IMG/VR virus record: IMGVR_UViG_3300002835_008170 | Coordinates: 1-34,395 of that record | Source of the DNA: a virus | DNA: 34,395 nucleotides | Reading direction: 5' to 3' (one strand) | Made by a program: the position numbers and the translations under genes | Part shown: positions 1 to 8,118 of the stretch, one piece after another | Layout of the letters: the number at the start of each line of letters is the position of its first letter | Numbering within the stretch: position 1 is the first letter of the stretch | The notes under the pieces: model-generated | What the model was told of the DNA's origin: nothing | The model's database searches: none | The model's input: the letters and a program-made list of their open reading frames with translations, nothing else

Positions 1-1
1 A

Positions 2-217
2 AATATTGGGATTGATATCACTCCTGATACTTTGCAAAGCCTAGTTGGCCAACCGCCCTTGAGTGGCATAATAGAACCCATGTCGCCAGATGCTACTGAA
101 TTGATATTCAAAGGCGGCGAACAACCTGGACCCACTGCTATGCCGGTAAATCAAGCACAAAATATTGTGGCACAGGCTGCAAAATCGGCCATGAACAAAG
201 ACCGTAATCTCGGTTGA
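2..217 (+). CDS. C-terminal end of an unidentified protein (5' truncated by window edge)
   Basis: The frame is open from base 2 to the TGA at 215-217, giving 71 residues of a protein that begins upstream. The visible tail is polar and rich in Pro, Gly and Ala, and ends in an Ala/Lys-rich stretch and KDRNLG. No motif is recognised. A TTG at 32 could be read as a start, but the reading frame runs on upstream of it without a stop and no ribosome binding site precedes it, so a truncated longer gene is more likely. A good promoter follows its stop, so it ends the preceding transcription unit. Confidence 0.6.
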   Translation, partial: NIGIDITPDTLQSLVGQPPLSGIIEPMSPDATELIFKGGEQPGPTAMPVNQAQNIVAQAAKSAMNKDRNLG

Positions 218-227
218 TTCAAACTGG

Positions 228-256
228 TTGACTAGTCAGCCTGTTGGTAGTATACT
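228..256 (+). promoter_or_regulatory. sigma70-type promoter for the Fe-S gene pair
   Basis: TTGACT at 228-233 and TATACT at 251-256 are separated by 17 bases, close to a perfect sigma70 promoter. Transcription would begin near 263, just before the AAAAGGA ribosome binding site at 261-267 or within it, so the leader is very short. Promoter calls rest on sequence match only. Confidence 0.7.
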
Positions 257-273
257 CAACAAAAGGAACCTGT

Positions 274-666
274 ATGGCTTATTCAAATCAAGTAATCGAT
301 CACTACGAAAATCCACGCAATGTGGGCAGCTTTGAAAAAGGCGATGTAGACGTTGGCACAGGCATGGTAGGAGCACCTGCCTGCGGTGACGTAATGAAGT
401 TACAAATAAAGGTTGACAATGATACAGGTATTATTACAGATGCAAAATTTAAAACGTATGGCTGCGGATCGGCTATTGCGAGTTCGAGCCTCATTACCGA
501 ATGGGTCAAAGGAATGCACATCGACAAAGCAGGAACAATCAAAAACTCCGACATTGCCGAAGAACTAGCATTACCTCCGGTCAAGATCCACTGTAGCATC
601 CTGGCTGAAGATGCCATCAAGGCCGCAGTAGCAGATTACAAAAGCAAGCATGATCTCCTTAACTGA
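274..666 (+). CDS. iscU: IscU-type iron-sulfur cluster scaffold protein
   Basis: 130 residues, almost the full length of bacterial IscU. The three cluster-binding cysteines are present: C37 in ACGD, C64 in YGCGSA and C107 in IHC. The LPPVK motif at residues 100-104, which in bacteria is recognised by the chaperone HscA, is intact, so the protein could enter the host cluster-transfer pathway. The N-terminus (MAYSNQVIDHYENPRNVG) aligns with cellular IscU, which fixes the start at 274 rather than the GTG/TTG codons upstream; AAAAGGA lies 6 bases before it. No cysteine desulfurase (IscS) is encoded nearby, so sulfur must come from the host. The likely role is building or repairing Fe-S clusters during infection. 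The 3' end overlaps iscA by 17 bases. Confidence 0.93.
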   Translation: MAYSNQVIDHYENPRNVGSFEKGDVDVGTGMVGAPACGDVMKLQIKVDNDTGIITDAKFKTYGCGSAIASSSLITEWVKGMHIDKAGTIKNSDIAEELALPPVKIHCSILAEDAIKAAVADYKSKHDLLN

Positions 667-970
667 TGATGCTGCTAGAAAAATAACTCAAACCATTCAA
701 CGTCGCGGCCATGGTATTGGTATTCGTGTTGGTGTAAGAACCACAGGTTGCTCAGGACTTGCTTATGTGTTGGAATATGTAGATACAGCACAACCTGAAG
801 ATATCTGCATTGACTGTGCCAACTGCAAATTGTTTGTTGATCCCAAAAGTTGTGCCTATCTTCAAGGACTTGAAGTAGACTACACAAGACAAGGTCTCAA
901 TGAAGGATTTGAATTTTCAAATCCCAACGAACGCGACCGCTGTGGTTGTGGAGAAAGTTTTAGAGTTTAA
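650..970 (+). CDS. iscA: IscA/HesB-family A-type Fe-S carrier
   Basis: 106 residues with the A-type carrier pattern: C34 in TTGCSG and the C-terminal C98-G-C100-GESF pair, matching the three conserved cysteines of IscA. The family accepts clusters from IscU or binds iron and delivers to apo-proteins. Compared with typical IscA it has extra cysteines in the middle (around residues 57-70: CIDCANCK and SC). The extra cysteines could be an additional metal site or coincidence. It overlaps the end of iscU in another frame, so the two are translationally coupled. Confidence 0.92.
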   Translation: MISLTDDAARKITQTIQRRGHGIGIRVGVRTTGCSGLAYVLEYVDTAQPEDICIDCANCKLFVDPKSCAYLQGLEVDYTRQGLNEGFEFSNPNERDRCGCGESFRV

Positions 971-1681
971 ATGATAGTCAACCGATACAACTACACGCCC
1001 ATCAATAGAGAAACCATAGACGGCAAACGACACTACTGTTTGCCCGACGGCAGCAAGGTACCCAGTGTAACCACAATACTGGACCGAACCAAGTCAGAAG
1101 AAAAACGTCAGGTCCTGGCCAACTGGCGCCGGCGGGTGGGCGAACAAAAAGCACAAGAAATTACCACAGAAGCAGCCAACCGTGGCACACGCATGCATGC
1201 GTATCTTGAGCACTACATGTTGAATGATGACATGAAACCCTTGCCCGGCAATCCTTTTGCACATCCTTCATGGTTCATGGCAGCAGAAGTTATTCTACAA
1301 GGACTGTGCCATGTGAATGAATTTTGGGGTGCAGAAGTTCCTGTGTATTATAGTGGGTTATATGCCGGAACCACAGACTGTTTGGGCGTATGGAAAAACA
1401 AGCCTGCTATCATGGATTTCAAACAGACCAACAAACCCAAAAAACGTGAATGGATTGATGATTATTTTGTGCAGTTGGCAGCGTATGCAGCAGCACACAA
1501 CGAAACCCACGGTACTGCCATTGACTGCGGCGTTATTTTGATGGCTCAACAGCCCGATGTACTAGCAGACGGTAGCCTGGGCAAGCCCATATACACCGAG
1601 TACGTGATTGAGGGAGACGAGTTTGCACACTGGACCAATGAGTGGATGAAACGAGTTGAGCTGTATTACGCCACACGCTAA
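971..1681 (+). CDS. PD-(D/E)XK (RecB/Cas4-like) exonuclease
   Basis: 236 residues. The order of motifs fits RecB-family nucleases: a GTRMH helix motif with H76, an acidic residue near 122, GTTD with D136, D149-F-K151 (the DxK core), and Q168 followed by AAYA (QxxxY-like). These would bind the metal and cut DNA. Related proteins are common in T4-like phages of marine and freshwater bacteria, where they are thought to act in replication or recombination. The ATG follows the iscA stop with no gap, so it probably depends on upstream ribosomes. Confidence 0.82.
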   Translation: MIVNRYNYTPINRETIDGKRHYCLPDGSKVPSVTTILDRTKSEEKRQVLANWRRRVGEQKAQEITTEAANRGTRMHAYLEHYMLNDDMKPLPGNPFAHPSWFMAAEVILQGLCHVNEFWGAEVPVYYSGLYAGTTDCLGVWKNKPAIMDFKQTNKPKKREWIDDYFVQLAAYAAAHNETHGTAIDCGVILMAQQPDVLADGSLGKPIYTEYVIEGDEFAHWTNEWMKRVELYYATR

Positions 1682-1684
1682 ATA
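1679..1684 (+). promoter_or_regulatory. TAAATA late-promoter-like box before the tail spike
   Basis: TAAATACAG begins within the stop codon of the nuclease gene, 21 bases before the tail-spike ATG. The same nine bases occur before 7903 and before clpS. T4 late promoters are TATAAATA, so this may be a gp55-type late promoter. A single box is weak evidence; the recurrence is what supports it. Confidence 0.45.
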
Positions 1685-1705
1685 CAGCACAGAATCAGGA
1701 TTCAT

Positions 1706-3307
1706 ATGGCAATTGTACAAGTTAGTCGCATCACAAACCGTAAAGGTCTAGCAGAAAATCTGCCGCAATTGGCCGGTGCAGAATTGGGCTGGGCTATTGA
1801 CGAACGCAAATTATACATCGGCAATGGCACCCTTCAGGATGGCGCACCGGTTGTTGGCAATACTGAAGTTCTCACAGAGTTCTCAGATTTGCTGTTGGTA
1901 AATGGAGCATACACCTACCAAGGTGCTGCTGCTGGATACACTGTGCAAACTGGTGCCACGTCAGGCAGTCCAGTTAGTTTGAGTTTACAAAACTGGTTGG
2001 ATCAATTTGCCAGCGTCCTGGACTTTGGTGCAGTAGGCGATGGTGTCACAGACGATACGGCTGCTATCAATCGCGCATTGTACCAGTTGTTCTGTAGAGA
2101 AATCAATCCACAAATTCGCCGGTCGTTGTTCTTCCCGGCCGGCGTTTACTTGGTTACTGAATCAATCATAATTCCGCCTTATGCCAGACTCTACGGCGAA
2201 GGTGCAAACTCTAGTGTTATTACGCTGGACACTTCAAGCCCTACAAGTACCTTGAGTGAATACGTGGCCAGATTTGGCGACAGTCTACAACAGACAGGTG
2301 TAAACATTGGAAATAACGGTGCTATTGCACCTACCAATATTGAAATTGCTTTCCTAGGATTCCAGTCATTGGCAATCACAGACATCATGCTGGTACAGGA
2401 TGCTAGTTTTTGCACATTTACCGATGTTGGTTTTAACGGACCGTTGGTTCAGGCCGATCTTGTGACAGATGCTGACAATATGGCATGTGTGCGGTTTGAC
2501 TCAACTCTGAGTTTGATCTGCAACAACATCACCTTCCGTAGATGCAGTTTTACAGGCGCCACCTGGGCATTCAACACTGCCAACGAAACGCAAGGGTGTG
2601 TGGTAACTGAAAGCCAATTTGACACATTGTTCCAAGGTGTGCTGTTGGGTGACCCGACGCCTGTGAATGGTGGACCAACTGGATTCCGAATCCTGGGCAA
2701 CAGCTTTGATAACATCTATGCTGAAGGTATCAAAATTGCTGCCAACACCGGACTCAATGCTTCGGGCTACAATGTGTTCTATGACGTTGGCAACCACTTT
2801 AATGGAACCACAAGTCCAGCCACATCAGTAATCAACTTCCTGGGTGAACAAAATGTCAGCATAGGTGACATGTTTGAACGTACTGCTGTTTATGCTACCA
2901 CCTATCCACGAATCAACATAAATGATGGAGTTAATCTTGCGTATGAAAGTGCTGACCAAATCAAACAAGGCACCTATGTAAGAGAAACGGGTCAGGCACT
3001 GACCTTGGTGGACAACACTGCCGGTCAAGTTATAACCACATTTGATGCGACCAAAATTCGTGCAGTACAAATCAATTACACTATTGTGAGAACAGTTGAC
3101 ATTCAAACCGGAGTGTATTTTATTGTGGCAGGCACAACTAGCTCGGGCACAGGATTAACTGGACAAGATACCAGTGTAAATAATGGCACAGGTCCGGGTG
3201 TGACATTTGCTGTGAGCGAAACAGCCAGTGTGGTATCCTGGACTGCAACCACTTCCAGTACCGGTAATGCTGGTACTATTCAATATTCAATAACCCACCT
3301 AGCATAA
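1706..3307 (+). CDS. Tail spike/fibre with pectate-lyase-fold domain
   Basis: 533 residues. The first 60 residues (LAENLPQLAGAELGWAIDERKLYIGNG) resemble the N-terminal domain found at the base of many phage receptor-binding proteins. At 106-125 VLDFGAVGDGVTDDTAAINRAL is the signature start of the Pectate_lyase_3 right-handed beta-helix of tail spikes that bind or cleave surface polysaccharide. The helix seems to run to about 410 and is followed by a Thr/Ser/Gly-rich beta-structured tail of about 120 residues. Whether it is enzymatic cannot be told here. An AGGA ribosome binding site lies 5 bases before the ATG. It would be a virion component that sets host specificity. Confidence 0.88.
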   Translation: MAIVQVSRITNRKGLAENLPQLAGAELGWAIDERKLYIGNGTLQDGAPVVGNTEVLTEFSDLLLVNGAYTYQGAAAGYTVQTGATSGSPVSLSLQNWLDQFASVLDFGAVGDGVTDDTAAINRALYQLFCREINPQIRRSLFFPAGVYLVTESIIIPPYARLYGEGANSSVITLDTSSPTSTLSEYVARFGDSLQQTGVNIGNNGAIAPTNIEIAFLGFQSLAITDIMLVQDASFCTFTDVGFNGPLVQADLVTDADNMACVRFDSTLSLICNNITFRRCSFTGATWAFNTANETQGCVVTESQFDTLFQGVLLGDPTPVNGGPTGFRILGNSFDNIYAEGIKIAANTGLNASGYNVFYDVGNHFNGTTSPATSVINFLGEQNVSIGDMFERTAVYATTYPRININDGVNLAYESADQIKQGTYVRETGQALTLVDNTAGQVITTFDATKIRAVQINYTIVRTVDIQTGVYFIVAGTTSSGTGLTGQDTSVNNGTGPGVTFAVSETASVVSWTATTSSTGNAGTIQYSITHLA

Positions 3308-3313
3308 AAAGCG

Positions 3314-3739
3314 ATGTGGCTCCCCACTTTTGCTCAACGGCTCGACAGTTGGTCACAACTCCGGGCCCAAGCCGCACAGGTCGATTCAGAATCTGCACTG
3401 CACCTGATTAATGCCTGGTGGTTTTGCGCTCCGTGGCGTGCTTACCATTTGCACTGGGATGATCGGCCCACTTGGCCAGATCCCTGGCAACTATTGAGCG
3501 ACAACATGTACTGCGGCCTTGCTCGCGGACTGGGAATCATGTATACTATAGCTATGCTGGACCACTCGGAAATGCAGGATTCCCATCTAGTAGACACTGG
3601 AAGTGACAATTTAGTCCTAGTTACCCAAAAGAAATATATATTGAATTGGGGGCCGGAACAAGTGTTAAATATCAACCCAGGACCTTATAAAGTTCATCAT
3701 AGTGTTTCGCTACAAGAAATAAAACAACAAATTAAATAA
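3314..3739 (+). CDS. Conserved hypothetical phage protein, Trp-rich
   Basis: 141 residues, not assigned to a function. The central part is rich in aromatic residues (INAWWFCAPWRAYHLHWDD, then TWPDPWQLLSDNMYCGLARGLGI). The WPDPWQLL/YC/GIMYT arrangement faintly recalls transglutaminase-like folds, but no complete catalytic triad can be made out. It sits 6 bases after the tail spike, which hints at a virion or assembly role, yet it is followed directly by nrdA, so position is not decisive. The start is ATG at 3314 with no strong ribosome binding site. Confidence 0.75.
   Translation: MWLPTFAQRLDSWSQLRAQAAQVDSESALHLINAWWFCAPWRAYHLHWDDRPTWPDPWQLLSDNMYCGLARGLGIMYTIAMLDHSEMQDSHLVDTGSDNLVLVTQKKYILNWGPEQVLNINPGPYKVHHSVSLQEIKQQIK
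3733..3738 (+). promoter_or_regulatory. TAAATA box 3 bases before the nrdA start
   Basis: TAAATA overlaps the stop codon of the preceding gene and ends 3 bases before the nrdA ATG. No purine-rich ribosome binding site is visible before that ATG. If the box is a late promoter, its transcript would be essentially leaderless. The overlap with a stop codon means it could also be chance. Confidence 0.3.
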
Positions 3740-3741
3740 TA

Positions 3742-6057
3742 ATGAAAACAATCACAGTACAAAAGCGCAATGGCCTTCGTGAGCCGTTGGCGTTGGAAAA
3801 ATGGCAGACACAGATTGCAAAAGTATGCGCAGGCATTGCAGATGTTAGTCAAAGCATGGTAGAAATCAAGGCACAATTGCATTTTTATGATGGCATCACC
3901 ACTAGAGAAATAGACGGTATCACGCTTAGAGCCATTGTTGACTTGATTGACGTGGAATCAAATCCCGGAGTTGGGCACACCAACTATCAGTTTGTGGCCG
4001 GCAAGCAACGACTATCAATGTTGAGAAAAGACGTTTATGGTACCTACACACCTCCTCACCTGTATGACATTGTGAAGACCAATGTGGCCACAGGCTTGTA
4101 CACTCCTGAGTTGTTAGAGTGGTACACCGAAGATGACTGGAACCGCATGAATGACATGCTGGATCATGCCAAGGACGAACAATACAGTTATGCAGCTATT
4201 GAGCAGCTGATTGAAAAGTACCTGGTAAAAAATCGTTCAACAGGACAAACTTATGAAACTCCACAAATTAGATACATGGTCGCGGCCGCTACTGTATTTC
4301 ACTCAGAAGAACCGAACACAGCGAGAATGCGCTATATCAAAGAATATTACAATGCAGCGAGTGATGGTCTTTTTACTCTTGCTACTCCTGTTCTGGCTGG
4401 CCTGGGGACTCCTACTAAACAATTTTCGAGTTGCGTCCTTATACGCAGCGATGACGACCTCGATAGTATATTTGCTTCGGGCGAAATGATGGCCAAGTAT
4501 GCCAGCAAACGTGCTGGCATTGGCTTAGAGATTGGTAGACTACGTCCGTTGGGTTCACCCATTCGCGGTGGCGAAATCATGCACACAGGTATGATACCAT
4601 TCTTAAAAAAATGGTTTGGTGACCTGCGCTCATGCTCACAAGGTGGCATTCGCAATGCCTCAGCCACAGTGTTCTATCCCATCTGGCATCATCAGTTTGA
4701 TGACCTTATTGTACTCAAGAACAACCAAGGCACAGAAGAAACTAGAGTCAGACACATGGATTATGGAGTGGTCCTCTCCGCCTTCTTCTGGAGACGATTT
4801 AAGAATAAAGAGATGATCACATTCTTTGATCCTAATGAAGTGCCAGATCTGTATCAGGCATTCTACAGCAATACAGAACTGTTTGAAGAACTCTATGTCA
4901 AATACGAAAAGCGCAAGGACCTTCGCAAGAAGACCATGAGTGCAGAAGAAGTATTCAAGGGTGGCATCTTGAAAGAACGCACAGACACTGGCCGTATCTA
5001 TCTAGTGTTCATTGACAATGTGATGAAGCAGGGTCCATTTGATCCTGAGTATCATACAATCTATCAGAGTAATCTATGTTGTGAAATACTTTTACCTACT
5101 AAGTCTTTTAAGCGCCTCGATGATGCTGATGGCCGCATCGCTTTATGCACTCTTGGTTCCATTAATTGGGGTGCCTTCCGTAATCCTGAAGATATGCGCA
5201 GGGCTTGTCGCATTTTACATAGAAGCCTCAATAATATATTGGACTATCAAGATTTCTTATCAATTCAATCCAAACTAAGCAATGACGAGATTCGTCCGCT
5301 AGGTATTGGTATTACCAACCTGGCATACTGGCACGCCAAGCGTGGCTTGCAATATGGTGAAAAGGATGCACTAGGTGAAGTCAAAACTTGGATGGAACAC
5401 CTGGCATTTTACTTGACCGAAGCCAGTGTAGAACTGGCCAAGGAACGCGGCAAGTGTCTAGGCAGCGATCACACACGCTACGGTCAAGGAACATTCCCCT
5501 GGGAACTACGAGCTCAGGGTGTGAATGAACTTGCAGACTTTGCTCCAGAGCTGCCATGGGAAGCCCTGCGTACAGAAATGAAAACGCATGGGGTACGCAA
5601 TGCCACACAAATGGCAGTGGCTCCTGTGGAATCCAGTTCAGTTGTAATCAACTCAACCAACGGTATTGAAATGCCTATGAGCTTGATCAGTGTTAAAGAA
5701 TCCAAAGCCGGAAGCCTGACACAGGTGGTTCCAGAGTACCACAAACTCAAGAACAAATATCAACTGATGTGGGAACAGAAAGATTGTGATGGTTACTTGA
5801 AGACTGCGGCTGTTATTGCTGCTTATGTTGATCAGAGTATCAGCACCAACACATTCTACAATCCTGCACACTTTGCAGACCGTAAGGTTCCGACCACCCT
5901 GATTGCACGAAACTTGATGCAGTCACACCACTGGGGCCTGAAAACTTTTTACTACAGCCTGATCAACAAAACAGGCAGCAAGAATGTCACAGAAGATGCC
6001 CCGCTTGAAGTGATTGACTTTGACGATCAAGACGACTGTGAGTCGTGCAAACTTTAA
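3742..6057 (+). CDS. nrdA: Ribonucleotide reductase class Ia, large (alpha) subunit
   Basis: 771 residues, similar to E. coli NrdA (761). An ATP-cone domain covers about 1-95, followed by the catalytic barrel. All key residues are present: C231 (FSSCVLI) and C469 (IALCTL) form the reducible pair, N444-x-C446-x-E448 (QSNLCCE) is the radical/catalytic site, and KTFYY near the end supplies the radical-transfer tyrosines. The C-terminal CESCKL is the disulfide shuttle that accepts electrons from glutaredoxin, although spaced CxxC and not the CxxxxC of E. coli. The enzyme makes deoxynucleotides for phage DNA and works with the nrdB and glutaredoxin genes downstream. Confidence 0.97.
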   Translation: MKTITVQKRNGLREPLALEKWQTQIAKVCAGIADVSQSMVEIKAQLHFYDGITTREIDGITLRAIVDLIDVESNPGVGHTNYQFVAGKQRLSMLRKDVYGTYTPPHLYDIVKTNVATGLYTPELLEWYTEDDWNRMNDMLDHAKDEQYSYAAIEQLIEKYLVKNRSTGQTYETPQIRYMVAAATVFHSEEPNTARMRYIKEYYNAASDGLFTLATPVLAGLGTPTKQFSSCVLIRSDDDLDSIFASGEMMAKYASKRAGIGLEIGRLRPLGSPIRGGEIMHTGMIPFLKKWFGDLRSCSQGGIRNASATVFYPIWHHQFDDLIVLKNNQGTEETRVRHMDYGVVLSAFFWRRFKNKEMITFFDPNEVPDLYQAFYSNTELFEELYVKYEKRKDLRKKTMSAEEVFKGGILKERTDTGRIYLVFIDNVMKQGPFDPEYHTIYQSNLCCEILLPTKSFKRLDDADGRIALCTLGSINWGAFRNPEDMRRACRILHRSLNNILDYQDFLSIQSKLSNDEIRPLGIGITNLAYWHAKRGLQYGEKDALGEVKTWMEHLAFYLTEASVELAKERGKCLGSDHTRYGQGTFPWELRAQGVNELADFAPELPWEALRTEMKTHGVRNATQMAVAPVESSSVVINSTNGIEMPMSLISVKESKAGSLTQVVPEYHKLKNKYQLMWEQKDCDGYLKTAAVIAAYVDQSISTNTFYNPAHFADRKVPTTLIARNLMQSHHWGLKTFYYSLINKTGSKNVTEDAPLEVIDFDDQDDCESCKL

Positions 6058-6078
6058 CAAAATAGAAATATAAAACAA

Positions 6079-7179
6079 ATGTCAAAACAACAATATAACT
6101 TGGCAACACGAACCGATTACCTCAATCGCAAGATGTTCCTGGACCCTGCAGGTCCTGTAACTATTCAACGCTTTGAAGAAGTCAAATACAAAAAGATTGC
6201 AGACTATGAAGCCACAGCACGTGGCTTCTTTTGGCAACCCGAAGAAGTCAGTCTTACCAAAGATTCAAATGACTTCAAGGATGCCAGCGAAACAGTTAAG
6301 CATATCTTTACCAGCAACTTGTTGAGACAAACAGCTCTAGACAGTTTGCAAGGTCGTGGACCCAGTCAGATCTTTATGCCTGTGGTATCATTGCCAGAAC
6401 TAGAAGCTCTAATCTACAACTGGACATTCTTTGAAACCAACATTCATTCAAAGAGCTACAGTCACATCATTCGCAACATCTACAACGTGCCCAAGGATGT
6501 GTTTAACACCATTCACGACACGCAACAGATCATCGACATGGCATCAAGTGTTGGCAAATACTATGATGACCTACACAGAATCAACTGTGCCAAAGAACTA
6601 GGCCAACCTGTGGAAGAAGTAGAACATGTGAGAGCAATCTGGATGGCATTGCATGCCAGCTATGCACTGGAAGCGTTCCGCTTTATGGTCAGCTTTGCCA
6701 CAAGCCTGGCCATGGTAGAGAACAAGATCTTCATGGGCAATGGCAATATCATTAGTTTGATCCTGCAAGACGAGATCTTGCACAAGGAGTGGACTGCTTA
6801 TATGATCAATCAGGTCATCAAAGAAGATCCACGCTTTGCCGCAGCCAAGGTTGAGTGCGAAGCTGAAGTGTATGAGTTGTATCTGGATGTGATCCGTGAA
6901 GAAAAGGGCTGGGCAGACTACCTGTTCAACAAGGGACCTGTGATTGGACTCAATGCCAACATTCTCAAAGACTTTGTGGACTACACAGCCGTGGGCGCAC
7001 TCAAGGAAATTGGTATCAAGTATCAGGAACCTGCACCTCGCTCGACACCTATTCCTTGGTTCAACAAGCATGTGAACACATCAAACAAACAAACTGCACT
7101 GCAAGAGTCTGAAAGCACTAACTATGTTATTGGAGTCATGAGCGATCAGCTGGACTACGATGCACTACCGGAGTTATAA
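6079..7179 (+). CDS. nrdB: Ribonucleotide reductase class Ia, small (beta) subunit
   Basis: 366 residues. Counterparts of the di-iron ligands are visible: D88, E119, H123, E198, E232 and H235, with tyrosyl-radical residue Y127 in HSKSY. The C-terminal tail (YVIGVMSDQLDYDALPEL) would dock onto NrdA. One oddity: the first helix reads FFETNIHSKSY, with four steps from Glu to His (E119/H123), whereas E. coli and T4 NrdB have ETIHSRSY with three steps (ExxH). Either the helix is distorted or the ligand set differs. It starts 21 bases after nrdA in the same transcript; the leader between them is A-rich with no clear Shine-Dalgarno site. Confidence 0.96.
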   Translation: MSKQQYNLATRTDYLNRKMFLDPAGPVTIQRFEEVKYKKIADYEATARGFFWQPEEVSLTKDSNDFKDASETVKHIFTSNLLRQTALDSLQGRGPSQIFMPVVSLPELEALIYNWTFFETNIHSKSYSHIIRNIYNVPKDVFNTIHDTQQIIDMASSVGKYYDDLHRINCAKELGQPVEEVEHVRAIWMALHASYALEAFRFMVSFATSLAMVENKIFMGNGNIISLILQDEILHKEWTAYMINQVIKEDPRFAAAKVECEAEVYELYLDVIREEKGWADYLFNKGPVIGLNANILKDFVDYTAVGALKEIGIKYQEPAPRSTPIPWFNKHVNTSNKQTALQESESTNYVIGVMSDQLDYDALPEL

Positions 7180-7180
7180 A

Positions 7181-7351
7181 ATGAAAACTCAATGCACGAT
7201 CTGCCCACTAGAGGGCTCACATTACACACAATTTTGCTCACTGCTTCCTGTATATCAGTTAGCAAATACAGTGCATGAATGTCAATATCAAACTGAATGT
7301 TCACAAATTAGAGAGTCAATAGAACTACAAAAGGAATTAGAAAAAGCATGA
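7181..7351 (+). CDS. Small Cys-rich protein in the RNR operon
   Basis: 56 residues starting MKTQCTICPLEGSHYTQFC. Cysteines fall as CxxC at 5-8, C19, and CQYQTEC in the second half, with nearby His, a possible zinc-binding layout. The ATG at 7181 has GGAG 6 bases before it, preferable to the in-frame ATG at 7160 inside nrdB. The 3' end overlaps the glutaredoxin start (ATGA). No family is recognised; a redox or metal-linked accessory to RNR is only suggested by position. Confidence 0.65.
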   Translation: MKTQCTICPLEGSHYTQFCSLLPVYQLANTVHECQYQTECSQIRESIELQKELEKA

Positions 7352-7575
7352 CAACCGCAATTGTATGGTCAAAAGACCAATGCCCCTATTGCGACCAGGC
7401 CAAAACGCTACTGGAATCTCGAGGCATTGAATATGAAGAACGCAACGTGAGCCAGGACTGGACACGTGAACAACTACTAGAAGCAGTACCAAATGCTCGA
7501 ACATTACCACAGATCTTCCTGGATGAAGAACTTGTGGGCGGATTTACAGAACTTAGAAAGAAATTAACAGAATGA
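7348..7575 (+). CDS. grx: Glutaredoxin
   Basis: 75 residues with the dithiol active site C12-P-Y-C15, the RTLPQIF cis-proline region and a GG at about 64-65 (LVGGFTEL) typical of glutathione binding. It corresponds to T4 NrdC and small bacterial glutaredoxins. Its probable job is to reduce the C-terminal CxxC of NrdA. Coupled by stop/start overlaps to both neighbours. Confidence 0.95.
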   Translation: MTTAIVWSKDQCPYCDQAKTLLESRGIEYEERNVSQDWTREQLLEAVPNARTLPQIFLDEELVGGFTELRKKLTE

Positions 7576-7871
7576 AACATCTCGAAGGCAGCACAGTAAC
7601 TTTTAAATTGAACTCTGGCGAAGAACTCATTGCCAAACTAACACGGGCCGACGGAGATTGGCTGGAAATCAGTGCACCAGTTAGTGTAGCACCTGGACCG
7701 CAGGGCCTGGGACTAGTGCCCAGCATGTTTACTGCTGATGCAGATGAGCCAGTCAAACTAAACATCAACAACGTGGCAATTTACGCATTGACAGATGATG
7801 CAGTCAAGATGAAGTACATCGAAGCATTGACTGGAATCCGAGTGCCGGAAAAGAAATTGATAATGGGTTAA
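7572..7871 (+). CDS. Sm-like small beta-barrel protein (inferred)
   Basis: 99 residues. The pattern MKHLEGSTVTFKLNSGEELIAKLTRADGDWLEISAPVSV, then an INNVAIYAL strand, looks like the alternating strands of an Sm/LSm-type barrel (strand, SGEEL turn, strand, then a final strand). Similar small proteins are common in T4-like phages next to RNR or glutaredoxin genes, without known function. RNA binding is a guess from the fold. ATGA overlap with the glutaredoxin gene. Confidence 0.7.
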   Translation: MKHLEGSTVTFKLNSGEELIAKLTRADGDWLEISAPVSVAPGPQGLGLVPSMFTADADEPVKLNINNVAIYALTDDAVKMKYIEALTGIRVPEKKLIMG

Positions 7872-7892
7872 CAGCCCAGTATTTCACATCCA

Positions 7893-7898
7893 TAAATA
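7893..7898 (+). promoter_or_regulatory. TAAATA late-type box, 4 bases before the start codon
   Basis: CATAAATACAGC directly precedes the ATG at 7903. This is the first of the tail-tip gene block and the box repeats the TAAATACAG seen before the tail spike and clpS. With transcription starting about 6 bases after the box, the message would begin at or near the AUG. Confidence 0.45.
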
Positions 7899-7902
7899 CA
7901 GC

Positions 7903-8118
7903 ATGGGGCATAGATTTGTAATCATGAAAGGCACTGAGCTTTTTGTGTATGATCAATACAAAGATATTCCTGACGATCTAGATCATGTGATAGAATTTCT
8001 GCCCGAAATTCCACCTGAACCACACACTCAACAGCAGCACGAAGAGATAGATGCCTGGTGTGGTCTTTTTTTAAAACTTATGGAAAAGGCATATGCGACC
8101 AGTAGCAAGATTAGGTGA
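7903..8118 (+). CDS. Hypothetical phage protein
   Basis: 71 residues, acidic (VYDQYKDIPDDLDHVIEFLPEIPPEP) and ending in a short helical stretch (EEIDAWCGLFLKLMEKAYATSSKIR). No family recognised. A second in-frame ATG lies at 7924 but neither start has a clear ribosome binding site; 7903 is preferred because of the TAAATA box just ahead. Its end overlaps the PAAR gene by 26 bases, so it is probably co-expressed with tail genes. Confidence 0.6.
   Translation: MGHRFVIMKGTELFVYDQYKDIPDDLDHVIEFLPEIPPEPHTQQQHEEIDAWCGLFLKLMEKAYATSSKIR

Noticed and set aside
3540-3550. TATACTATA resembling a -10 element
   Set aside because: It is inside a coding region with no matching -35 at 16-18 bases, and no gene starts just downstream.
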